DNA of 9,519 nt from DAOUMU01 sp034409055 (GTDB lineage Bacteria > Chloroflexota > Anaerolineae > 4572-78 > J111): positions 1 to 9,519 of the forward strand of contig DAOUMU010000044.1 of NCBI GenBank assembly GCA_034409055.1, read 5' to 3'. This document shows, one piece after another, positions 1-6,017 of the stretch (the stretch's first letter is position 1; each line of letters starts with the position of its first letter). The notes beneath the pieces were generated by a model. It had not been told where the DNA came from and ran no database searches. It worked only from the letters and a program-made list of their open reading frames with translations. The translations under genes were made by a program, and so were the position numbers.

Positions 1-51
1 AGACAACCTAAACATTGGACGAATGGCAAAATGTCTGACATTGGAAACCTC

Positions 52-86
52 GTTGCATATCAATTTGATTTCTCATAATATGCAAC
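52..86. promoter_or_regulatory. 9-bp inverted repeat over a weak promoter-like stretch
   Basis: GTTGCATAT at 52-60 is matched exactly by ATATGCAAC at 78-86, with 17 bases between the arms. The left arm contains TTGCAT (53-58) and the right side CATAAT (74-79), which resemble -35 and -10 boxes, but their 15-base spacing is shorter than usual. The dyad sits about 60 bases before the haem-binding stub and could be an operator or part of its old promoter. One such dyad could arise by chance in a window of this size, so this is only a candidate. Confidence 0.25.
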
Positions 87-142
87 ATTTTCCTTCTTTT
101 GTCAGGTTATTTTGGCGAAGGTATTGATGAAAGGCACCTTCT

Positions 143-337
143 ATGTCAATCATACGTTGGCTTGGGCTGGGACTCCTGGGCCTTATCCTCTTGTTCGGAC
201 TCGTTCAGCTTGTGCCTTACGGGCACAACCATGCCAATCCCCCTGTCAGCCAGGAACCCAATTGGGATACGCCCCAGACCCGTGCACTGGCTGCGCGAGG
301 CTGTTTCGACTGCCATAGTAATGAAACAATCTGCTAA
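143..337 (+). pseudogene. Truncated haem-binding domain protein (CxxCH), N-terminal stub only
   Basis: This reads as a 64-residue product. Residues 4-26 form a hydrophobic signal anchor, then comes a short linker (VSQEPNWDTPQTRALAARG) and the c-type haem motif CFDCHSNE. This matches the beginning of the Haem_bd family (PF14376), small exported c-haem proteins of about 130-150 residues. In the family, CxDCHSNET runs on into a WPWYS-containing segment and a longer helical part. Here the frame reads Ile-Cys-stop right after SNET, and no family sequence is visible in any frame afterwards. The DNA stays family-like up to about 332, where TGG for Trp would be expected, so a deletion or insertion breakpoint near 332-335 is likely. 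The start is supported by AAAGG at 130-134, eight bases before ATG. The stub may still be translated but lacks the rest of the haem-binding fold. An intact short protein is the less likely alternative. Confidence 0.65.
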
Positions 338-383
338 TTTTTGCCAACTCCGCCCTAATTGACTATTATGCTTGTTCATAAAC

Positions 384-411
384 AGCCCGCCCGCTCCAGT
401 AGAGGCGGGCT
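384..411. terminator. GC-rich hairpin, possible terminator
   Basis: AGCCCGCC at 384-391 pairs perfectly with GGCGGGCT at 404-411 around a 12-base loop. It is followed by AATTATT rather than a clean T-run, so intrinsic termination would be weak. It lies between the broken haem gene and the glycosyltransferase operon and would insulate the two. Apart from this hairpin and the repeat remnant at 512-532, I see nothing coding in 338-585. Confidence 0.45.
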
Positions 412-511
412 AATTATTGGCTACATCAAACCGGAATTGGGTTTGCCGGCAAGAGAAAAAGTAACTCGCTTGATGTCGCCAGCTAGGTCGTGAACCCACA
501 GGGCAGGTGAC

Positions 512-532
512 GTGAAGCATGAAACGTGAGGG
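512..532. repeat. Three-unit heptamer remnant, reverse orientation
   Basis: Units GTGAAGC, ATGAAAC and GTGAGGG lie head to tail at 512, 519 and 526. Read on the other strand they are variants of the GTTTCAC/GCATCAC units found inside the downstream genes. In this orientation the array produces TGA (520-522), which is in frame with the downstream gene. The longest possible start of that gene (GTG, 526) falls inside the last unit. Confidence 0.45.
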
Positions 533-585
533 TTTACGTTTCGCGCTGCCGCAAGTTTTGGGATGATTTAAATTTCGGAACTGTC

Positions 586-3500
586 ATGGGAGGAATGTTG
601 GACTCGAATCAAACTGAACCCAAATGGATCCGCTGGCTGGAATGGGCCGCTCTGATCGCCGTGGTGGCCCTGGCCACTTACCTGCGCTACTGGCGGCTTG
701 AAGAGGTGCCCCCCGGCTTCAACTCCGACGAGGCCGTGGGGGCGATGGGCGCCCTGACCACCCTGCGCGAGGGTATCAAATATTCCTATGAAGGACAGGG
801 CGGTGGGGGCGCCCTGGGCTTTTATTTTGCTGCGGCCACCTTTTACCTCTTTGGGCCCTCTATCGCCGCCATTCGGGGTCTGGCCGCCTGGGCCGGAGTG
901 GTGGGTATCTTTGCCAATTACTGGGCCATCCGGGAGGTGTTCCGGTTAGGGGGGCTGAACCGGGCCCGCTGGATTGCCATCTTATCCACCCTGGGGCTGG
1001 CCGTCTCCTGGTGGCACCTCGCCGCCAGCCGGATCGCTTTTGCCGGCATCGGCGTCCCTTTTCTCATGCTGCCCTCGGTCTATTTTTTATGGTTGGGCCT
1101 CAACAAGCACAACCAAAATCCAAGACCGGCAAAGCCAGTATCCAAAACCCGCTCATCCCATACGGTCGAGGCAGATAAACAAAATCTAAAATCCAAAATC
1201 CAAAATCTGCAATCAATTTGGCCTTTTATCGTCAGCGGTATTTTCCTGGGCGGGCTGATGTATATTTACCTGTCCGGGGTGTTTGCCCCCCCGTTCTATG
1301 CCCTCTTTTTTGTGGCCCAGTGGCTGCTGGTCAAACTGGCTCAAAAATTCGACTGGCGACCTGTACCGCCCGAACCTTATCTGACCAGACAATTTTGGCA
1401 CCTGGTTGCCACCGCTCTCACCGCCACCATCCTGCTTTTGCCCATGGTCTACGTGCTGCTGACCCGGTCCGCACTGGAACCCGGCACGACTCGCGTCGAC
1501 CAGGCCTTCTTCCTCAACCCGATGATTAATCAAGGCGATCCCTGGGGGCTGCTCTGGCGCAGCTTCACAGGTAACTTTGGCGCTTACGGGGTTTCTCTAT
1601 CGTGGCTGCTTGGCCGGCCACCCCGGCTGGTATTGCCGCCGGTGATGGGACTGTTCATCTTCCTGGGCTTTTTGCTCTCACTCTGGTACAGTTTGAGGGG
1701 ACAGGCCGCCTACCTTTTCATCCTGCTCTGGTACGCGCTCATGCTACTGCCCAGCATCCTTTCGCCGGACACCATTCCCCACAATCTGCGTACCATCGGG
1801 GCCACTACGCCGGCCTATGTCTTTGCCGCTATCTTCGTGGTCTGGCTGTTCAAAACATTGGCAGCGATCGGACGCCGCTGGTTGCGACCTCAGGTGGGGG
1901 ACAACAACTTTAACTGGCTGGCTCGTGGGGTGGGCCTGATCCTGGCCCTGGGGCTCATCTGGGTCTTTTGGCAGGCCAGCCGGACCAGTCTCTACCGGTA
2001 TTTCTACCTCTTTCCTGAAACCAACGACGCCAAAGCGGCCTTCCACGTGTACGCGGTAGAGATGGCCAAAGAGATCAACCGCGAGCCTCGGGCTGACGTG
2101 GCCTTCATCTTACCCCGTAACACGGCTGCCGGCGATGTTTTCCGCAATTTCACTACCGATTTCCTGACGGAGTTGGAGCAACCACCCGCCGCCCATTACT
2201 GGGTCATTGACAACGAAGAGACCCTGGCCGATGATTTGACCAATGCGGCGGCCCAACACAGTATTATGCGCCTGGTCAGGTGGAAAGCATCCAAACATAC
2301 CGGGGCTGACCCCAAGCAGATAATGCCTTACTATTTTGAGAAGTACGGTCACTACGACCATACTGACACCTTTGAATATTTTGACATCGACACTTATGTC
2401 CTGGAAACCCCTGCCCCTGATTTTTACGCCGCCGAAAATTTGCAGCCGGTCGATATTAATTTCGGGGGACAGCTCCGGCTGACCGGCTATGCCCTGGGCG
2501 ACGCCGGGGATGTGACCCATATGACCAAGGCCCAGGCCGGCAGTAATGATCTGCTCTGGTTACGGCTGGCCTGGCAGAGAGTGGCTGACCAGCCTGAAAA
2601 TCTCAAAGTATCTGCGCTAATTTATACGGAAGGTGGGCGGCTGGTCACCCAAATCGACAAACTGCTCTTGAGCAATATCCTCCAGGTGGGCAGTGCTGAG
2701 TGGGCGGTGGGCGCGCAAGAAGAAACCTATTTCCTTATCCCCATTCCACCGGCGACGCCACCCGGTAGCTATAGGCTCCAATTGGCCGTTTACGGTGCAG
2801 ATTCGCTGGTCCGTTTACCCATTGTCGACTCAGAACCGGGGGGACTGTTAACCCTGGCCGATTTTACCGTCGTCCCGGCCAGAAATCCGGTTCAGCCTGA
2901 CGCGCTAGACCTGGCTCTACCGGTCAAACAAGAACTGTTACCCGGTCTAACCCTGCTCGGCTTTGAAACCCTGCCCGGCGGAACGGTCCGCTCCGGCGAT
3001 CAGGTTGGGGCCTCTGTGGTCTGGCAGGCCGGGGAGACGGCCATCCCTGTCGATCTGGCCATGTCCCTGGCCGTTAAAGCCGGGGAGGGAGAGCAGGAGT
3101 GGTTACTGTCCGAGCCGGTCGACCTGGCCGGGCCTGGCTATCCCACGTCTCACTGGCAGCCGGGTGACCTTTTACGCGGTTGGCTGGTGGCGCGCATACC
3201 GCCTTCTTTTGAGCCGGGTACCTATAAATTACGTCTGCGCCTGACTGCCGCCAACGATCCCGAAGCCGAGCCGTTTATCCTGCCGGTGGGAGATTTTCAG
3301 GTTGAAGGTTGGAGCCGGGTATTTGCCCCCCCCCAGCCTCAAATCGAAGTGGGGGCCGATTTTGCCGGATACGCCACGTTGGTTGGCCTTGATACCCAGG
3401 CCATTCAAGTTGCACCGGGCGACACTTTGAATACCCGCCTTTACTGGCGAGCCGAGGCTGAATTTGAGCAGAACCATACGGCCTTCATTCACCTGATCGG

Positions 3501-3768
3501 TCCGGATGGCCTGCTGTACGGCCAGGTGGATCAAATTCCCGGGGCCGGGGCTTTCCCGACCACCGGCTGGCTACCGGGCGAGTATATCGCCGACGATTAC
3601 GCCATTCCAATGGCCCAAAATGCCCCGCCCGGTCACTACCAGATTGAAATTGGTATGTACGATCCCCATACCGGACAACGTTTGCCGGTCTTGAATTCGA
3701 CTTGCCAGGCCGATGCCTGTAACCAGATCGACGATAAGGTACTGTTACCGGGGTTAACGGTGAAATAA
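586..3768 (+). CDS. GT-C superfamily (PMT/ArnT-like) membrane glycosyltransferase with three C-terminal beta-rich modules
   Basis: The product has about 1060 residues. Residues 19-465 hold roughly eleven membrane helices. The first outer loop has PPGFNSDEA with an Asp-Glu pair at 48-49, the place where GT-C enzymes keep an acidic catalytic or metal-binding motif, and SRIAFAGIGVP and HNLRTIGA fit the PMT/ArnT-like proteins of Chloroflexota. Such enzymes take a sugar from a polyprenyl-phosphate carrier and transfer it outside the membrane; donor and acceptor cannot be told here. A soluble stretch (466-617) is followed by three beta-rich modules at about 618-765, 783-908 and 918-1060. A charged insert at 176-210 comes from AAAATCC repeats. 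The frame is open from GTG 526, but that codon lies in a repeat remnant. ATG 586 and ATG 595 are better, and GGAGGA at 589-594 abuts the second, so the exact start is open. Residues 1043 and 1048 are the only two cysteines. The stop overlaps the next start (TAATG). Confidence 0.9.
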   Translation: MGGMLDSNQTEPKWIRWLEWAALIAVVALATYLRYWRLEEVPPGFNSDEAVGAMGALTTLREGIKYSYEGQGGGGALGFYFAAATFYLFGPSIAAIRGLAAWAGVVGIFANYWAIREVFRLGGLNRARWIAILSTLGLAVSWWHLAASRIAFAGIGVPFLMLPSVYFLWLGLNKHNQNPRPAKPVSKTRSSHTVEADKQNLKSKIQNLQSIWPFIVSGIFLGGLMYIYLSGVFAPPFYALFFVAQWLLVKLAQKFDWRPVPPEPYLTRQFWHLVATALTATILLLPMVYVLLTRSALEPGTTRVDQAFFLNPMINQGDPWGLLWRSFTGNFGAYGVSLSWLLGRPPRLVLPPVMGLFIFLGFLLSLWYSLRGQAAYLFILLWYALMLLPSILSPDTIPHNLRTIGATTPAYVFAAIFVVWLFKTLAAIGRRWLRPQVGDNNFNWLARGVGLILALGLIWVFWQASRTSLYRYFYLFPETNDAKAAFHVYAVEMAKEINREPRADVAFILPRNTAAGDVFRNFTTDFLTELEQPPAAHYWVIDNEETLADDLTNAAAQHSIMRLVRWKASKHTGADPKQIMPYYFEKYGHYDHTDTFEYFDIDTYVLETPAPDFYAAENLQPVDINFGGQLRLTGYALGDAGDVTHMTKAQAGSNDLLWLRLAWQRVADQPENLKVSALIYTEGGRLVTQIDKLLLSNILQVGSAEWAVGAQEETYFLIPIPPATPPGSYRLQLAVYGADSLVRLPIVDSEPGGLLTLADFTVVPARNPVQPDALDLALPVKQELLPGLTLLGFETLPGGTVRSGDQVGASVVWQAGETAIPVDLAMSLAVKAGEGEQEWLLSEPVDLAGPGYPTSHWQPGDLLRGWLVARIPPSFEPGTYKLRLRLTAANDPEAEPFILPVGDFQVEGWSRVFAPPQPQIEVGADFAGYATLVGLDTQAIQVAPGDTLNTRLYWRAEAEFEQNHTAFIHLIGPDGLLYGQVDQIPGAGAFPTTGWLPGEYIADDYAIPMAQNAPPGHYQIEIGMYDPHTGQRLPVLNSTCQADACNQIDDKVLLPGLTVK
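1115..1215 (+). repeat. AAAATCY heptamer array inserted in the first glycosyltransferase gene
   Basis: Tandem heptamers run from 1181 to 1215: AAAATCT, two AAAATCC, another AAAATCT, then a decayed GCAATCA. A further AAAATCC sits at 1115-1121 and a related ATCCAAAACCC at 1140-1150. The stretch is AT-rich against GC-rich flanks and encodes a Lys/Asn/Gln-rich hydrophilic segment between two membrane helices, where related proteins should have a short loop. It resembles the short tandemly repeated heptanucleotides known from filamentous cyanobacteria. Confidence 0.8.
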
Positions 3769-6017
3769 TGAGCCCAAGGTTGCCCCACAAGGCCCCAGGT
3801 GGCCTCATCTTCACCCCGGCTCGTTTGATCCTCATGCTCCTGATTCTGCTCAACTTCATCTATTCCGGTCTTTATGCCAATCAACGTCACCTGGCTTTTG
3901 AAACCGGGGCTTTTGACCTTGGCGTCTACGCCCAACCCTTGTGGAACTTTATCCAGGGGCGCGATTTTTCCGTTTCGCTCCAGGCTGACAACGGTCCCCT
4001 GCGTTGGGCCAATCACGTTGAGCCGATTCTTTTTCTCATTGTACCGCTTTACAAACTCTGGCCCGATCCGCGCACCCTGCTCTGGTTGCAGGTAGCTGGT
4101 TTGAGTCTGGCCGGCCTGCCCCTTTTCGCCCTGGCAGAGCGGCGCTTGCAAAACGAGTGGGTAGCCCTGGTGATTGTCCTGGCCTATTTTCTGATGCCGA
4201 CTACGCAGGCCGTGACCCTATTTGATTTCCACGCTGTGGCCTTGGCGCCGCTATTTCTGCTTTCGGCCATCTATTTTTTGGATCGAGCCCTGGCGGCGCA
4301 GGGGAAAAGTCTGTGGCTGTGGCCGGAGGGGAATGGCGAATGGCGAACCCACAGGGCCGATGTGCTGAATGATGAAGGGCGAAGGGCGAAGGGCGAGGCT
4401 GTATCTGTGGGACAAGTTGGCAACTTGTCCTACAAGGGGGCTTATGTACTCTCTGCACTTTTTTTTCTGTTGGCGCTCTCGACTAAAGAGGACATCTCTT
4501 TGCACGTTTTTATGATTGGTCTTTATCTGCTTCTGCTGCGCCGCTGCTGGTGGGAAGGGGGGAGTCTGATGATGGTTGGGCTGGCCTGGTTTTATGTCAC
4601 GTTCCAGGTCATTATTCCGGCCTTTCGGACGGCCGGGGGACAATCGATTTTCGTGGCCTGGTTTGAAACGCTGGGCAGTACCCCCCTGGAAATTGCCCTC
4701 TCGCCGCTGACGACCCCGGATAAGGTCCTGGCCCTCATCTTCCGGCCTGGCAACATCCCGGCCCTGGGCATGATTACTGTCCCCCTGGCCCTATTGCCCC
4801 TGCCGGGCTTGCCTTTTTCGGCCATGGCCGCCCCGTCTATTGCCTTCAGCCTCTTAAGCCAAAATCCAACCACCCGCCAATTTGAAACCTGGCACTATGC
4901 CGCCCCGATGCTGGCCTTCGTCATGCTGGGCACCATCGACGGTCTGGCCCGGATGTCCTATTATGGGTCGAGGGTCGGGGGTCGGGGATCAGGGATCAGG
5001 GGTCAGGGGTCACGTATCACGCATCACGCATCACGCACCACGCACCACGCCTTCCTGACCACCTTCCTGGCTATCATTCTTTTGATGACCGCCCTCATCT
5101 ACCACCACCTGCGTGGCTACTCCCCCTTGTCTCGATTGTCGGAGTGGCCGGAGATAACCGCGCATCACCGACTGGGGCACGAATTAGCGGCGACCATTCC
5201 GGCTGAGGCCAGTGTGCTGGCCCAGGCCCAACTGGTACCCCACGTGTCCCATCGCTATGAACTGCGTATTTGGGACGGCCCCCTGTATACCGATTACGAT
5301 TACATCTGGCTCGATCTTAGCCACCCTAAATTTCCGAATCGATTCAACGCCCATGGCGAATTGTTGACCGGCCTGATCATCGAACACGGCTTTGGTCCCG
5401 TCGTAGCCAGGGATGGTTATCTCCTGCTCAAAAAAGGGGCCGAGCGCGTCCCCATTTCCGACGAACTTTTTACCTTTACCCGGTTTGACCAACTGCCGGT
5501 CGAGGCCCAACCATTCGAGGCCATGTTTGGTGATGACCTCAAACTGGTCGGGGTGAAGCCGGAGGTGCGCCGTCTGGCCACTTCGGAAACTGAGCCCCAG
5601 GTCATCCTTTTCTTTGAAGTGCTCCAGAAGCCAACGGCAGATTATCAGATGTTCATCTATCGCCTTAATCAAAAGGGGGAGATCAAAGGGGCCACCGATT
5701 ACCCCCAGCCAGCCATCTATTGGTGGCCTACGTCCCGTTGGGAAGCCGGCGACCGGCACCAGGTGCGCGTCAACACCATTCCCTGGTGGACAGGTGAGCA
5801 GCCGGTCTCTGTCTTTGGTTATGCCCTGGGTTTTACCCGCAGTGATGATCCCTGGGATCGATCCGCCCGTCTGCCCGTAACCCTGGCCGACGAAAGTGCT
5901 AACCCGCCGGGCAGCCAGCCGGTTGACAATGACACCCTATTACCCATTGTCGCCTTCCGCCGCCTGGCCGGTCTTTCCTATCCTAAACCGCTCACGATTT
6001 TGCAGGTAGCAGAGTGA
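3768..6017 (+). CDS. DUF2079 family membrane protein (GT-C-like) with one C-terminal module
   Basis: The product has 749 residues. Its N-terminal half matches DUF2079 (PF09852), predicted GT-C-type multi-pass membrane proteins. Visible motifs are AFDLGVYAQPLWN (48-60), NHVEPILFLIVPLYKL (82-97), LFDFHAVALAP (151-161), STKED (238-242) and, after the last helix (433-448), HHRLGHELAATIPAEASVLAQ (466-486) followed by YDYIWLDLSHP. A diverged beta-rich module related to those of both neighbours is at about 581-704. Two repeat-derived inserts interrupt the membrane domain, at about 187-223 and 400-428. The ATG overlaps the preceding TAA by one base (TAATG) with a weak GGTGA four bases upstream, so translation probably depends on the gene before it. 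The end overlaps the next start by four bases (GTGA). The role is inferred to be glycan or lipid-linked sugar transfer at the outer face; the family is experimentally little characterised. Confidence 0.92.
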   Translation: MSPRLPHKAPGGLIFTPARLILMLLILLNFIYSGLYANQRHLAFETGAFDLGVYAQPLWNFIQGRDFSVSLQADNGPLRWANHVEPILFLIVPLYKLWPDPRTLLWLQVAGLSLAGLPLFALAERRLQNEWVALVIVLAYFLMPTTQAVTLFDFHAVALAPLFLLSAIYFLDRALAAQGKSLWLWPEGNGEWRTHRADVLNDEGRRAKGEAVSVGQVGNLSYKGAYVLSALFFLLALSTKEDISLHVFMIGLYLLLLRRCWWEGGSLMMVGLAWFYVTFQVIIPAFRTAGGQSIFVAWFETLGSTPLEIALSPLTTPDKVLALIFRPGNIPALGMITVPLALLPLPGLPFSAMAAPSIAFSLLSQNPTTRQFETWHYAAPMLAFVMLGTIDGLARMSYYGSRVGGRGSGIRGQGSRITHHASRTTHHAFLTTFLAIILLMTALIYHHLRGYSPLSRLSEWPEITAHHRLGHELAATIPAEASVLAQAQLVPHVSHRYELRIWDGPLYTDYDYIWLDLSHPKFPNRFNAHGELLTGLIIEHGFGPVVARDGYLLLKKGAERVPISDELFTFTRFDQLPVEAQPFEAMFGDDLKLVGVKPEVRRLATSETEPQVILFFEVLQKPTADYQMFIYRLNQKGEIKGATDYPQPAIYWWPTSRWEAGDRHQVRVNTIPWWTGEQPVSVFGYALGFTRSDDPWDRSARLPVTLADESANPPGSQPVDNDTLLPIVAFRRLAGLSYPKPLTILQVAE
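4331..4394 (+). repeat. GAATGGC and GAAGGGC heptamer runs in the DUF2079 gene
   Basis: Two GAATGGC units (4331-4344) and three perfect GAAGGGC units (4374-4394) flank a 29-base spacer. The two runs are one base out of register. Together with the palindrome at 4407-4433 they make up an insert of roughly 110 bases (about 4326-4440) that separates YFLDRALAAQGKSLW from YVLSALFFLLALSTKED, two segments that lie close together in DUF2079 proteins. Confidence 0.75.
4407..4433. repeat. 27-base palindrome inside the DUF2079 gene
   Basis: GGACAAGTTG (4410-4419) and CAACTTGTCC (4421-4430) are perfect inverted arms around a single G. Pairing extends outward through one G-T wobble to 4407 and 4433, giving a 13-pair stem. 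The encoded peptide is VGQVGNLSYK. A palindrome read through in frame within a membrane-protein loop, next to heptamer runs, looks like a dispersed REP-like element rather than a terminator: it has no T-run and lies mid-gene. Confidence 0.7.
4965..5048 (+). repeat. Twelve-unit drifting heptamer array in the DUF2079 gene
   Basis: Twelve heptamers follow each other without a gap. The unit changes gradually from GGGTCGA through GGATCAG, GGGTCAC and GCATCAC to GCACCAC. The array is 84 bases long (28 codons), so the frame is kept. It encodes a seven-residue period, for example GSRITHH followed by ASRTTHH, just before the last membrane helix. Confidence 0.9.

Noticed and set aside
117..141. GAAGGT/ACCTTC hairpin enclosing the ribosome-binding site of the haem stub
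   Set aside because: Six pairs with a 13-base loop is weak and easily random; not enough for a regulatory claim.
423..476. ACATCAA/TTGATGT inverted repeat upstream of the operon
   Set aside because: Seven-base arms 40 bases apart are expected by chance.
3485..4151. Minus-strand open frames of 124 and 171 codons across the first operon junction
   Set aside because: They lie antisense to two genes with clear family motifs, show no recognisable domain and no ribosome-binding site; they are shadows of GC-rich coding DNA.
4407..4433. Intrinsic terminator inside the DUF2079 gene
   Set aside because: The stem is strong but no T-run follows on either strand and the gene is continuous through it.
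4965..5048. CRISPR-like array
   Set aside because: Units are 7 bases and contiguous, with no spacers, and they lie inside a reading frame.
5184..5759. Minus-strand open frame of 191 codons
   Set aside because: Antisense to the outer part of the DUF2079 gene, whose plus-strand motifs are conserved; no family resemblance seen.
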